Assembly: GCA_037783545.1 (NCBI GenBank)
Contig: JBBELK010001221.1
Location: 62,001-126,000, forward strand
DNA length: 64,000 nt
Source: Henricia sp. BOLD:AAB3569
Lineage: Eukaryota; Echinodermata; Asteroidea; Spinulosida; Echinasteridae
Direction of reading: 5' to 3'
The notes beneath the pieces are model-generated. The model saw only the letters and a program-made list of their open reading frames with translations. It searched no databases and was not told the origin of the DNA. Within the stretch, counting starts at the first letter, position 1; every line of letters starts with the position of its first letter. The position numbers were made by a program, and so were the translations under genes. Shown in pieces: positions 24,401-32,900 of the stretch.

Positions 24401-24837
24401 CCGAGTTCTTGGTGTCTGAGTTCCGAGTTCTTGTTTCAGTGCATTATTTTCAAGTGTCAGTAATCGTGACTCTATCTCTAGCAGCTTGTACATTTGCTTT
24501 AGGCCTAGGTGGAGATTTGAGCGCGAGGAAATCCATGAATGACGTTGGCACTGAGAGGGTTAATACTTATAATATACTTTTTGTAAAATGTATTCTGATC
24601 CTGAAATTGTTGTTGAAACTTTAGTTGAATAAGATTCAACAATTTTAATACTGTTTTCCCGCTATTTTTGCAGGTGACCAGACCGTCGTGAGCTACAGCT
24701 CCAAGTCCCTGTCTGAGAAGTCGGTATGCGACACCTGCCCTAGATGCTGTGGTATGGATCCTAATGGGAGCCAGCGCATCGTGGCACAGAGTCTGCTTGT
24801 TGCTATGACCACACTTCTTGTTGCTCTGCTCAACTAA
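410..24837 (+). CDS. CD109: CD109/thioester-containing protein (A2M family), 5' part outside window
   Basis: Exons: 410-559, 4205-4363, 5676-5730, then 6575-6758 or 6811-6982, 8384-8501, 9981-10094, 11336-11422, 13204-13347, 13862-14006, 14499-14675, 15468-15706, 20257-20349, 20573-20753, 21437-21648, 21860-22018, 22520-22692, 23047-23209, 24184-24289, 24674-24837. All junctions are GT-AG and phases agree; with exon 6575-6758 the sum is 2823 nt (940 aa plus stop). The order follows CD109: macroglobulin domain (NSFVGVLAIDTSVALL), RRKRS furin-like site, hypervariable/bait segment, RTEFPETWLW, MG7 (PYSVIRGEK), split CUB, thioester domain with PSGCGEQTM, receptor-binding domain, Cys-rich tail and hydrophobic C-terminus. 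Family members are secreted or GPI-anchored and bind proteases, surfaces or receptors covalently through the thioester. About 500 N-terminal residues lie upstream. CD109 is preferred over C3 or A2M because of the VIHTDMQGG context and the tail; a more general TEP is possible. Confidence 0.93.
913..1078. mobile_element. Short palindromic MITE (GACAGCCGAAG ends), TA target
   Basis: Ends TAGACAGCCGAAG and CTTCGGCAGTC are inverted, with inner inverted segments around GGTTGCC and TTTAG. It sits between exon-copy sequences; the empty copies read GATATTAAG, so the target duplication is TA. A second copy in opposite orientation is at 26126-26295. TA targets suggest mobilisation by Tc1/mariner-type transposase. 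Confidence 0.75.
1143..2986. mobile_element. 1.84-kb foldback DNA element, ~700-bp inverted repeats, ACTA target duplication
   Basis: The left arm (1143 to about 1850) and right arm (about 2275 to 2986) are near-identical reverse complements, with ends GGGTCATTCC and GGAATGACCC. The flanks are ACTA on both sides, and the paralogous empty exon copies have a single ACTA, fixing the insertion exactly. The 430-bp centre holds no coding frame, only palindromic ACATGTAC-rich sequence. The element is non-autonomous. Smaller relatives with the same GGGT ends occur at 12812, 14958, 54048 and 58252. Confidence 0.85.
3217..3788 (+). mobile_element. Degenerate Tc1/mariner-like transposon
   Basis: Inverted ends start CACTACCCATC and end GATGGGTAGTG, flanked by TA. 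Around 3357-3500 a decayed + frame reads WSAQSPDLNPIELLW then EELDRKVRKK, the hallmark C-terminal part of a Tc1-type DDE transposase (the PDLNPIE block), followed by stops. Most of the transposase is deleted, so this is an internally deleted fossil. Confidence 0.85.
3885..4123. mobile_element. MITE, family with GGGGCCAATTTCATGG ends (copy 1)
   Basis: A 239-bp inverted-repeat element running from AGGGGCCAATTTCATGGCG to GCCATGAAATTGGCCCCTGG. Other full copies are at 25111-25345 and 46706-46955. Fragments of the same end recur near 14890, 20445, 24095 and 61310. No coding capacity. Confidence 0.8.
4779..5209. mobile_element. 431-bp MITE with GGGCCTTTTTCC ends
   Basis: Left end GGGCCTTTTTCCAAATCTCG and right end CGAGATTTGGAAAAGGGCC are inverted. 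The interior is full of TCGGCTTCGTC-like short repeats. It lies in the CD109 intron before exon 5676-5730. Confidence 0.65.
6130..6300 (-). mobile_element. tRNA-derived SINE fragment
   Basis: Reading on the minus strand, a tRNA-like head (GGCCGAGCGGTCTAG...) with a B-box-like region is followed by the core TGTGCCCTTGAGCAAGGCACT. It is truncated after the core. This intron also contains a MITE related to 26880-27090, at about 6312-6530. Confidence 0.65.
6575..6758 (+). CDS. CD109: Alternative bait-region exon A of the CD109-like gene
   Basis: A 184-nt exon between ...gtcgacag and GTACGT. It takes up phase 1 (after 5676-5730, ending CATG) and leaves phase 2 (completed by the A at 8384). It encodes GFGRGGIMDD..., an acidic variable stretch, then PGVGATKPRVRTEFPETWLW and QDYTTG. 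The last part is the conserved start of MG7 in CD109 (FPETWIW in human). The exon has a close homologue 52 nt downstream with the same phases. Reading through its donor meets TGA at 6781-6783. Confidence 0.88.
6811..6982 (+). CDS. CD109: Alternative bait-region exon B of the CD109-like gene
   Basis: A 172-nt exon between ...ttgtccacag and GTTGGT, with the same entry and exit phases as exon A. It encodes GYARGGIMRADIMPARAD, a variable Glu-rich stretch, then the same PGVGATKPRVRTEFPETWLW and HDYTTG. The 3' half differs from exon A by only a few, mostly silent, bases, while the 5' half differs in length and residues. Splicing A and B together joins 2+2 leftover bases and shifts the frame, so only one can be used per mRNA. 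Confidence 0.87.
7258..7474. mobile_element. MITE with CACTACTCACAATAAG ends, TA target
   Basis: CACTACTCACAATAAGTTAG at the left matches the reverse complement of the right end, and both are flanked by TA. It is about 215 bp with no frame. The end sequence and TA target fit a Tc1/mariner-derived MITE. Confidence 0.75.
7613..8310 (-). mobile_element. tRNA-derived SINE with internally triplicated body
   Basis: Oriented on the minus strand: a tRNA-like head at 8215-8310 (GGCCAAGCGGTTTGG, B-box GGGTTCTATTC), the core GTGCCCTTGGGCAAGGCACT, a body, and an ATT-repeat tail at 7613-7635. The body is repeated, with CCCTGGTCATTGGGCAC at 7704, 7879 and 8066. Its GGTGGAGAGAGGCA...AAAGTGCCTTGCCC segment is the same as in the 114-bp array at 16080-19910. 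Confidence 0.75.
8655..8840 (-). mobile_element. tRNA-headed SINE, copy 1
   Basis: Positions 8656-8730 fold on the minus strand as a full tRNA cloverleaf sequence (TAGCTCAATTGG box, GGTTCCAATCC box). The anticodon loop would read GTT, but the base before it is C instead of the near-universal T33. A second copy at 60448-60620 shares more than 100 bp of 3' flank (AACTGGTGGTCTTGAATCA), so both are dispersed repeats, not working tRNA genes. Confidence 0.7.
9313..9438. mobile_element. Short palindrome MITE (AAAGGCACAGGCTCGTC ends)
   Basis: AAAGGCACAGGCTCGTCAGC and its reverse complement bracket a GC-rich CGCGCGCAC core. A shorter relative is at 48236-48315. Confidence 0.7.
9436..9765. mobile_element. 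MITE with TTAACCCCTTGCCACCGG ends
   Basis: Left TTAACCCCTTGCCACCGG and right CCGGTGGCAAGGGGTTAA are exact inverses. An internal repeat of CCCCTTGCCACCGGATG at about 9617 shows a nested or duplicated end. It directly abuts the previous palindrome. Confidence 0.75.
10150..11037. repeat. SINE-tail-derived tandem repeat, 274-bp unit
   Basis: The phrase GGGGTTTCC..GGTGTCTCTGG with GGCTGCCAATGGC and CACCCACCTATGTATC recurs at about 10340, 10525, 10615, 10800 and 10890. The large unit is 274 bp (CAAAGGGGTTTCCCC at 10521 and 10795). The same phrase is the 3' body of the SINE at 57718-58040, so the array is an amplified SINE end inside a CD109 intron. Confidence 0.75.
11063..11199. mobile_element. 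MITE with TTAACCCTTT ends
   Basis: TTAACCCTTTAAACAC at the left and GGGTTCAAAGGGTTAA at the right are imperfect inverses around about 137 bp with an inner GAGTGACGTC segment. Confidence 0.6.
11580..11980. mobile_element. Palindromic element in CD109 intron
   Basis: TATTCTTGGGCTTCACTTGG at the left is inverted as CCAAGTGAAACCCAAGAAT at the right. Inner TTTCGCTTTGGCGTGCCA occurs three times in both orientations. No coding frame. Confidence 0.6.
12235..12725 (+). repeat. 34-bp minisatellite, about 14 units
   Basis: The core CCCTGCAGCTTTCTCCTC recurs every 34 bp with variants (AGCACCCGAAACAG, AGCGCCCCAAACCAC, AGCACCCCAAACTG). The long frame over it (11988-12818) comes from the repeat and has no recognisable domain. 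Confidence 0.9.
12812..13018. mobile_element. MITE of the GGGT...ACCC family
   Basis: Ends GGGTATTTCTATAAATTAG and CTAATTTATAGAAAGACCC are inverted. The interior matches the copy at 54048-54295 (GTGTCCCCCGTTACA, TGTAACGGGGGACACC). Confidence 0.75.
14006..14100 (+). repeat. 16-bp tandem repeat starting at a splice donor
   Basis: The exon end ACAG and donor GTGTGTAAAG are followed by four further ACAG-GTGYGTAAAG units at 16-bp spacing. Each unit recreates a donor-like site. If a later donor were used, the added sequence reads ACA GGT GTG TAA, an immediate stop. Confidence 0.8.
14499..14675 (+). CDS. CD109: Thioester exon (GCGEQ) of the CD109-like gene
   Basis: The exon encodes GDIMGPTMSGLDKLL, then PSGCGEQTMVSFAPDVFI. 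The intramolecular thioester forms between the Cys codon 14558-14560 and the Gln codon 14567-14569. The histidine that speeds ester formation in C3 and CD109 is predicted 114 residues later (CAC 15692-15694, in RVIHTDMQ), in exon 15468-15706. This suggests an active, hydroxyl-preferring thioester. Confidence 0.93.
14958..15413. mobile_element. MITE of the GGGT...ACCC family, ATAT target duplication
   Basis: GGGTAATTCCCAAAATTAG and CTAATTTTGGGAATTACCC are inverted ends. ATAT flanks both sides. About 456 bp, AT-rich, no frame, between the thioester exon and the next CD109 exon. Confidence 0.75.
16080..19910 (+). repeat. 114-bp minisatellite/satellite array, about 33 units, in a CD109 intron
   Basis: The spacing of GGTGGAGAGAGGCATC is 114 bp (16321 to 16435 and on). 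Each unit has a SINE-derived half (ACTCCTAGGTGGAGAGAGGC, AAGTGCCTTGCCCAAGGG) and a pyrimidine-rich half (TTTTTGTCTGGCTTTC, GTCTCTCTAACTCAG) that resembles a branch point, tract and AG acceptor. Some units read CTCGG instead of CTCAG. The block from about 16190 is repeated 684 bp (6 units) later. Confidence 0.95.
19911..20256 (+). repeat. Duplicated acceptor region before exon 20257, split by a MITE-like insert
   Basis: CACCATTTTTA..., a CTGTCTTT tract and TTTCAGGGCGGTGTG occur at 19900-19936 and again before and at the true exon start (20257). Between them lies an inverted-repeat insert (ACGTCCTTTATTTCATAA to TTATGAAAAAGGACGT, about 19937-20178), a distant relative of the CCAATTTCATGG MITEs. 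The upstream acceptor is a decoy: after GGCGGTGTG the exon sequence is lost. Confidence 0.75.
20757..21212. mobile_element. 456-bp MITE, GGCCCGTTTTAAACGTCG ends
   Basis: Left GGCCCGTTTTAAACGTCGCG and right GGCGCGACGTTTGAAGCCGGC are inverted, with inner GCCGTGTCGAA / TTCGACACGGC pairs. It begins a few bases after the donor of exon 20573-20753. The frame at 20730-21203 is read through this element. Confidence 0.7.
23221..23528. mobile_element. MITE with AGCTGCCATCTTGTAGGGCA ends
   Basis: AGCTGCCATCTTGTAGGGCA near 23243 and TGCCCTACAAGATGGCAGCT near 23485 are inverted. A half copy is at 41310-41366. The inner GAGTAGTATTTTTCA region also resembles 30770-30860. Confidence 0.65.
23692..24025 (+). 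mobile_element. tRNA-derived SINE (TGGTCTAGTGG head), copy 1
   Basis: The head GGTCTAGTGGGTATGAAGCG has an A-box, and GGTTCGAGCCCCACTTCGAC a B-box. Then come the core GTCCCTGGGCAAGGCACTTAA, a long body (GCGATATATGGGAAGCTG, TGTGCGCCTTGGCCGGG) and a short TTATTATTATT tail. A second full copy is at 32205-32530 and a 5'-truncated copy at 52985-53235. Confidence 0.85.
24674..24837 (+). CDS. CD109: Last exon of CD109-like gene: Cys-rich stem and probable GPI signal
   Basis: This exon encodes a serine-rich stretch, then VCDTCPRCCG, a short polar segment and the hydrophobic end SLLVAMTTLLVALLN before TAA (24835-24837). A small Cys-rich motif followed by a C-terminal hydrophobic segment without a cytoplasmic tail matches the layout of human CD109, which is GPI-anchored. 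The anchor is inferred from composition; a short type I membrane segment is the alternative. Confidence 0.8.
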
Positions 24838-25058
24838 GAGATGTCAGCGTTTAATCACAAGGTCACAAGGTCAGCAAATGGTTCTGAACTGTTGAACATC
24901 CAAATGTAGCGTTTGTACAAATTGCAGAAGTTTTTTTTCAGTGGCTTATCTTCAGTGTTCTTTCAGTTATTTCTATTTTTAGCAGTTGTAAATGTCGAGC
25001 ATCCAAAATATATCACTTGTACCTAATGCATAATTTTTTGGTAGTTTGCTAATAAGGG

Positions 25059-25064
25059 AATAAA
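25059..25064 (+). terminator. Poly(A) signal of the CD109-like gene
   Basis: AATAAA lies 222 nt after the stop codon, giving a short 3' UTR. It is the first canonical hexamer after 24837 on this strand. A GT-rich stretch follows. Confidence 0.6.
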
Positions 25065-25110
25065 AGTGTTTTACCAGTCTTAAACTGTATGTTAAATACT
25101 GGCTGGGGAC

Positions 25111-25345
25111 CAGGGGCCAATTTCATGGCGTTGCTTAGCACAAACATTTGCTTAGAACAGGATTTGTTTGCTTTATTTTGCAAAAATGGATTGCCAGCCA
25201 AAATCGTAAGTGAAAGGTATTCTCCTACTCGTGCGAAGAACAAAAGTTGGTGTATAATTTTGGCTTGTAATCCATTTTATAAAGCAAATAAATCCTGTGC
25301 TTAGCAAATTTTCGTGCTAAGCAACACCATGAAATTGGCCCCTGG
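25111..25345. mobile_element. MITE, GGGGCCAATTTCATGG family (copy 2)
   Basis: Same ends and interior (TTGCAAAAATGGATTGCC, GTAATCCATTTTATAAA) as 3885-4123, just after the CD109 poly(A) signal. Confidence 0.8.
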
Positions 25346-26789
25346 AGGCTGATAGTGGCCCGAGTCTTAATTCATAAATGCTTTTTTGTGTAAATCAGCA
25401 AAATTCTTCGGCAATACATTTTGCAGTTTGGCCATTTTGCAAAATTTTTCTACATGCATCGTGTGCGTTTTTTTAATGTGTTGTGCGTTGAGTTCTTTTT
25501 GTTCGATCGCGTGCATTGCAGGCACCCGTGCTGTAAAAGCGCACGGCCGGGTAAATACACTGCATCAAATTTGCTTTTGTGTGCGTGCGAGTGTTACATA
25601 CGTGCTGAAACTGACTAGGGCGCAGCTGCGAGCCAGGCTCAAAAGTGTTTAAGACTGACCAGGCCTTTATCGTCCATTTAAGACTGATCATGTGACGTAC
25701 TCTCGGCCAATAGGGATGAAAAAAATGTCTAGATGAATGTTTGGTTTTTTAACAATAAGTACACATTAACGTAACAATTTAAGATTGTAAGGAAACGTAA
25801 AATAAATATGAAACCTTATAAGATGGCTAATTCTTGTAGTTTGCTTTTTTTTTTCAGTATGAATTGCAAGCTAATTAACTACAGACCATGTGACATTCGT
25901 TTACATCTAAGGGCGTGTTTGTTTCGGACGGATTCAGATCTGCGCAGATCAAATTCACGTGACTTGAATTCCTAGTCGAGAGCAGTTACGGTTTGTTTCT
26001 GCGCGTAAAATAACTCGGGAGCTAAAGTACCCTGTATTGACCACTCTCGCAGATGCCATCTTTGTCAGAAAAATTTAACTGCGCATTAAATGCCATCAGG
26101 TACACACTCTGGAAAATATTCCAAATAGACTGCCGAAGTGAATACGTCATCTTTTGTTGGTTGCCTAGGCAATTGGATCTAAACTAAAAATCACTCAACC
26201 GTGTCCCAGTGCTTTTTCAACGGTACTTTTCCCGACGGCCATGATAGTTTAGATCTAATTGCCATGGCAACGCACGTCACACTTCGGCTGTCTATTTGTA
26301 AGTGACGTCATTTGAGAGTGATCAATTCAAATCTAGCCTGCCGTTTTACACAGCATCATACTTTGCATAAACTTGCTCAGGGAATTATGTCAAAGCGATT
26401 AAAATTCGAAGCTGGTCTGAATGGCAAAGCGTGACCTCATTCCTTATCCATATTTATGCGCAGCTATCGCTGGGTGCGCACAGCGATAGCCACACCACCA
26501 ATGCTTTGATGCCTGCCGTGATGTCGGAGGTCGCACCAATATAACATCTTTATTTGTTGATACTATTGGAAACATACAATATCTGTTTGGGTTTTTGTTT
26601 TGTATATTTGTCTCTGTATCAGCCCTGTATCCATTATTATTATTTTTTTAATTCGGCCATCAATCGAAACCAGCATCACCACATGTGAGAATTTTTGGAT
26701 GATTGTGACAAAAAATTGTACAAAAAACATTCCTTTTGTTGGCCTCTGAGTGGCAGTAAATTATGGCTTTTAGGAGCTAGATAGCTAAT

Positions 26790-27178
26790 ACAGAGCTGCC
26801 AACCCTCCCGGATTTTGCAACAGATTCTTCGGAAAATGACTAATTTTGTGAGTCCCGACATTAATAAAAACCCTCCTGAATTGTCAATTGATCACGATCA
26901 CAGACGCCATCTTCGTAGGAAAAAATGCTACTGCGTATTAAACGCCATAAAGTACGCGCACGCACAAACGTGTTCCAAACATGCGCGTGCGTTGCTCGAA
27001 ATACAGCGCAACCGATCACAAAGAAATACGCTTAAAATCATGATACACGTGGCAATTTGTAGGAAGTGACGTCATTTGAACGTGATCAATTAACAACCTT
27101 GGGGATTTTTAGATGTGTTTGGAGTCGCGGAATGAACCTGTTTTCCAAGATGTACTCCAGGAGGGTTGGCAGCTCTGC
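26790..27178. mobile_element. Compound MITE: AGAGCTGCCAACC element carrying a second element
   Basis: The outer ends AGAGCTGCCAACCCTCC and GGAGGGTTGGCAGCTCT are inverted. An uninterrupted copy is at 59832-60030. At the site where that copy reads GTCAATTAACAACC, this one carries about 200 bp with inverted TGATCAC ends, related to 6312-6530 and 26037-26330 (GACGCCATCTT..GTAGGAAA, GTGACGTCATTTGA). Confidence 0.8.
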
Positions 27179-28260
27179 TAATACTAGATCAATCGTAATA
27201 AATGTAAAAGCCTTAAAATAAGAAACCCAGATCAATTTGAATAATTGTGCCTATTTTGGTTAGCATATACTTTGATTAAATATATACTTGAATGTAATTA
27301 ATTAAAATTAAAATCTATTTTTGTGTCAACTCGTGTCAACATTTTACCCTGTGTATATCAATATGTGAGTCATGTGAATATAATGTACCGGTAGTACTTT
27401 TGCATGCAGGGATTATGTATCCTAATTGTGTCGTATTAATCTTGGATTTTTGCAAATTGCACCATGTTCCTATAAAACGATATAAATTAACATTGTCTAT
27501 TCCTGACTGTTGTCACATTATTATTTGATTTTGGCATATTGCATTTGTAACCACGTTCTTGTAAAGGATAGATATTTTGAGAAATCGCTGGACTAACCCC
27601 TTGTTTTTGTTTTTATGATTCAGATTTTCTTCAAAATTGAAGTAAATGTTGCCGAGAACCCATAGATATTTCTTGACCTTGACTGCTCACCCAGGGAGTG
27701 AAACATGAAATTTTAAAAACTTCAGATTTTACGGAAATTTTAAATTTGGGCCTAAATTTCACTTTCTTAGAAATTAGCTTCGAAAATGTGTTCCAAACGG
27801 GGTAAAGTTTTGTTGGGAATCATTTCTGAGACATCTTCCGAAAAGTCAATTTTGTCAAATAAAGGTCATGCTTTTATACAGGTTGACAGATGTTCTATTT
27901 TACACTCGGCTTTGCTTCGTGGAATAGAACATTGAATCCATCACCTCATGGAATTATTGCACTCATAAACATTCATTTGTATAATATTAGACTTGAAGAA
28001 AAAAGTTATGGCAAAACATGAGACAACTAATTTTATTAACAATACATTCAAGTTTAATGTACTCTCGTTGTGTGAACACGCTACTTCAAAGAAACAATCT
28101 GCTCTATCATAAATTCCACTCTTAAAATCTTGTGGATGTACGTTAAACCTTTAACCGTCAAACATACAACTTTGTGCCACTACTCTACACATTAGAAAAG
28201 GACCGTTAAAGCAGTTTCACAAGTGTTACGAACCATCTCCAAATATTTGTTGTGCATGTA

Positions 28261-28680
28261 TACACTCATCAAAATAAAATAAGGGTCAAAAGTATTTTTG
28301 TGAAAAATGTTGACCAAGTCAGGACATAGAAACAATTTTAGTAAGGGTGATGGGCTAAAGGTTGCTCTGCAACATTTTAAGCACTTTTTACATGGTTTGC
28401 ACGTCTATTGGCTTAGAAACTGACAGATCATGTGACAAGACACAAAAATGCTGATGCATATTATGTAAACATAAAAATCAAAAACCTTGATTTTAAACCC
28501 CCAAACAACTTCCAAGTAGGGTTTTTATGATTGTAAATTAATGGACTAGTTTCATAGCACAGATTTCATTGATAAAAACACCATTTCAGGGGCCCTTTAC
28601 TAAAATTGTTTCTATGTCCTGACTTGGTCAACATTTTTCACAAAAATACTTTTGATCCTTATTTTATTTTGAGGAGTGTA
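28261..28680. mobile_element. 420-bp element with ~95-bp inverted repeats, TA ends
   Basis: TACACTCATCAAAATAAAAT and the reverse complement of the right end match over about 95 bp (AAAAGTATTTTTGTG, TTGACCAAGTCAGGACATAG). No frame. Confidence 0.8.
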
Positions 28681-28872
28681 TTTCAAAACTATGACCCAAA
28701 ACAAAAGTCCCAAGCTCAAACCTGCTCAGCTGTTTTTGTAGTGGTTGGCTTACTGACATGTTTGGCTTAGCCAAGTAGACGGATGGGCAACCTGTTAGTT
28801 GAAGCTTGTAAAGCATGGGGGAAAAATACGCCGAGTAGTTAGTACAATATAGATTTTAAAATGAACAAAGTT

Positions 28873-29246
28873 ATAGACCTTTATCACGGTGCGTCCGTCG
28901 TCCATCTTTGTCTTGTTCCCCATACTACGTGTCAGGCACGATCAGTGCGTGTGCGCGACTGCGCAATAGCGCGTGCAGCCTTCCGTTGTTGTTTTGAGAG
29001 AATCACTTGTCCACGCTGTGCGTTTTCTTGATCACGCTGCGCGCATGTCATTGTGATCCACACAATTAACATATTCACAGGCCACGGTGCGCGCTCTCTT
29101 GATCGGCAACACCTGTGCCATTGTAATGTGTGCATTGAACAATTTCAAAACGGGACCAAACTATTTTTTTCTGCAAGCCTCGTTTCGGTTACGTTCATTT
29201 GAATAGGGAAAAAGGGAAGATGGCCGCACAGTGATAAAGGTCTATA
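28873..29246. mobile_element. MITE with TATAGACCTTTATCAC ends
   Basis: TATAGACCTTTATCACGGTG and CACAGTGATAAAGGTCTATA bracket the element. A partial copy (GGCCATCTTCCCTTTT, GCAGAAAAAAATAGTTTGG) is at 61450-61600. Confidence 0.75.
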
Positions 29247-29392
29247 GAGCTTCTGCACTGGCGGCCATGACAGGGGGCAGGTTTTCTTATTTAAATGATG
29301 TAACAATAGAACCACAAAGCACCTACTCATGCATGACACATGGTAACAATATGACTGCCCCCTGTCATGGCCGCCGTGCAAAGGCTCTATTG
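29246..29392. mobile_element. MITE with GGCCATGACAGGGGGCAG ends
   Basis: GGCCATGACAGGGGGCAG and CTGCCCCCTGTCATGGCC are inverted. A second copy is at 37885-38035 in the EIF2S2-NOB1 spacer. Confidence 0.75.
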
Positions 29393-29920
29393 ATAGACTG
29401 TTAGTAAATCAAGTTATTTGTACGGGAAACAGTTGACAAACAAACAAATTACAATGAAACACAACAATTACCAAACATTACATAATGAACTGATACATCA
29501 AATTATCCATTTGGTTTTGGTTCTAATTCAGGAACACAGACAGACAAATTAGAAGACACCAAGAAATAGGCCTTGTCCAAATTAACTGGCTACGGCTTGA
29601 AAATACACATGAGTCTATGGAAGACGCTATGTAGCCGGATTGATCATTTTACATAGATTGTGCAATTTCAAGACAAAGCCAAAAATCTCGGACAGTCATT
29701 AAGTTACATGATTCGTATAAAACAAAAACAAAACAAAACAAAAAAGTACCAAACAAAAGAATTGTAGGCATCAACCCAAACCACCACTAAAAGGTCACCC
29801 ATGCCCTGCCCCGCCCCTCCTGTTTGTTCATCAGTTCCTATCACTAATAGAAACCGATGGACTATCACCCCAAAGTCCATATTCCACACCCCCTAAATGC
29901 CCCAGTACCCCCTTGACTGT

Positions 29921-32900
29921 TTAATTAGCCTTAGCTCTGATCTGTGCTCGCTTGGCTGTGACTGCCTGGTACCCGGACTTGATGCTGGCGACCGAACACC
30001 GAGACTGACATCTTTCACACTGAAGGAAGAAGAGGCGGTTCTCTTTATGTAAGAAAGTGTCTGAAGATCGACACGTGTGACATGTTACGTACTCCTCTGT
30101 TGAATAAAACATGAATGAATATTAATTAATACATATTCAGGATTTGATCACTATGAGCATATTTCATTTGGGAAACAAATTTGTGGATCTCTTTGTGAAA
30201 ATGGGGTGACATAAATGACATACTCCGATGATGAATAAAAAAAACATTGCATATTAATTAATCTGCCTCATACATATTCAGAAGTCATTCTTTCTAAGCA
30301 TATGTGACCGGCTCCAGCAAAACCCAACACTTGTGATGAAAATTCAAAATTTAAGTTTTGGTATCAGCTTAGTATGCATACAAAAAGGTATCTTTTAAAA
30401 TATGTTTGAGGAAATTCTGATAATTTTTGGCGAAGTTATGACCAATTAAAGTATGACAGATCAGAAAAAGTGAAATGGAGCTATAGTTTGACAAACTAGT
30501 TGATTATTTAATTTTTTGTCAATAATATGAGGAATTTTGAGACAGTTCAAACAACAAAACAAATCTTGAATGTATCCCGATGTTGATTCTGCCAAATTTT
30601 TAAGTTGGTCCCAGAGGCCATTTTTTAAGGTTGTGGGCCCATATCACGTACTGGGAAATGCCAAGAAGCGTCGGGTTTTGCCAGAGTCGGTCACATATTT
30701 CAATGGACAAAGAGTTGGGTCTTTTTCTGTAGTTAGGGGCTGTCAAAAGTTGTAAACATTTTCACCGAACTTTTTACAGAGCGTAGTATTTTTCATGACA
30801 TCCTCTCCAAAATATTACATTTTTTCAATACCGTGAATTCGTGAAATTTTATGTCAACATTTTACAGTGCATGTAAAGTCCTACGTGACTCCCCTCCCCA
30901 TTCCTACGCGGCAGTGTGATTTTTTCCGTGATAGTGTGAACGCCTTTAGTATTCCAACTGTTCCACAATTAGTGGCAGACATAAAAGCCTGATTGCACAG
31001 TGTAGAGAGTTTTTTTGTTTACCTAAACCTAAAATAATAGCAATGTTGACTTCTAACCGCAATGAGCTTGCTTAAGTGAATAGGAGCATGACCATGTAAA
31101 CATTTATACACCATGAGATCAGATTTAAAATCAGATTTAAAATCAGATTAAAAATCAGATTTAAAATCAGATTTAAAATCAGATTTAATATCAGATTTAA
31201 AATCAGATTTAAAATCAGATTTAAAATCAGATTTAAGATTCTGCAAGATTAGGTTTACTCACTAATATATCGGCGGAGGACGTTTTCAATCTGTTTCTGT
31301 TGGAATCGGCCCTTGATGATCAGTTGATTATTACCATCAATTGAGCCGCTTGTACCCATCTCGGCTAGGAGGAAGGACAAGAGGTGTTCCGTGGGCCGAT
31401 GAAGCCTACACAAGGGAACCAAAATGGGCATTAATCAGGGCATGATTTGGACGAAAAACTCTACATAGCAATTATTGTTGTGTACTATTAGTATGTATGC
31501 TATAGACGAATCCCAAATTAGCAAATTTGAGACCGTTCTGCGCAATTCCGGGTTTGATAACGAGGCTCTTCGTGTTAAGCAACTGAAGTGAACTAATGTA
31601 CGCATGTAAATGCACAATCATACATGCCACGCAGAACAGCACACGTACGCAAACACTCAGTCACTGTAGGATACTGTACGTGTAGAGCACGTGTACTGCC
31701 GACTTTACATGAAGAGCCTTGGTTTCAATGCAGAAGTGCGCAGAACAGGCTAAAGTGAAATTTGTCTATAGTTATGTTAATTTACTGCTAATTTTTGAAA
31801 AATGGCATTATAAAGGACCTCTCGGAAGAGCTTGCAAAAATTATAGATCACATTAATTGAGGTTTGTTTTGCCCTTACCCAACGTAATTGTTAACACTGT
31901 ATGATCAGCACTTTCCCGAGACACTATGAACAACTTTATAGCGTGCTCGGGTGGGACTCGAACCCCACGACCTCCTGCAAATGAGGCAGACGTCTTAACC
32001 ACTCGACCACCGAGCTAGCCGGTGATGAATGGCCGGTTCGAATCATTTCACAAGGGGGATTGCAATTAGTCATAAATTGATTTAGCTTGCAATTAATATT
32101 CAGTTTCCTCGACACAAGCTAAATCAATTTCTGATTATTGATCATGTCAGGTAAGGAATTTCATGGAGGTCATTGAGGCAAGACGGCCACACCCTCTTGT
32201 TCCTGGTCTTGGGAGCACTTGTAGTCTAGTGGGTATCCAGCCGTGCTCGTGATCGGATGATTGGGGGTTCGAGCCCCACTCGTGCCAACGTGTTTGTGTC
32301 CGTGGGCAAGACACTTAATCCAAATTGCCTCGTCAACCCAAGCGATATTTGGGGAGCTGTTAGGGGAGATGCCACAATCTAACTGCTGATAGGTTGTGCG
32401 CCTTGGCCGGGTAGCCACCTAGTTGAAGCGAAATGGTTCTGGTGATTTCCTGATGGCAGCGATGATGTTAATGGCAACAGCGCCAGGAGTACCCTAGGGT
32501 AGACATGTGCGCTATACAAGTGTCCACCATTACATTACATTATTGGGCTTGATGAATTTTTCTGTCATGTCCATAAATAAGAAAAGGGCAACATATCAAC
32601 ATGGGAGGAGGAGACTTTGGGGCTGGGTCTTGGGGAAATTGAGGCTTAAAATTCCTTCTGTTATTTTTACAATTTTAAAAACTTTGACTTACATTTTACA
32701 AATATCTGTGAAGTTGACGAAGCTGCTTTTCTTGGTTCCAACCCTGACAACTTGAGGCGGTTTCATGATGAATCGCTTCCTCTCACCGGTAACCATGTCG
32801 GGATTCTTGGCTCGCATGATGTCAAATACTCTCGTCAGAAGCTGTGGTCAAGTTAGGATGATAAATGACAAAATGCAGACTTACAAGTTTTTAAGGTTTT

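Larger units (their letters stand above)
24838..29920. other. Intergenic region between CD109-like gene and EIF2S2
   Basis: No gene is supported here. Contents: a MITE at 25111-25345; a MITE (26126-26295) inside another element (about 26037-26330); a compound element at 26790-27178; an inverted-repeat element at 28261-28680; and MITEs at 28873-29246 and 29246-29392. The rest (25400-26030, 27180-28250) is AT-rich sequence without a readable feature. Both neighbouring genes end here, so no promoter is expected. Confidence 0.7.

Noticed and set aside
31945-32020. tRNA-Met-like gene (CAT loop)
   Set aside because: A diverged dispersed copy at 55325 with a similar flank, and one acceptor-stem mismatch, favour a SINE.
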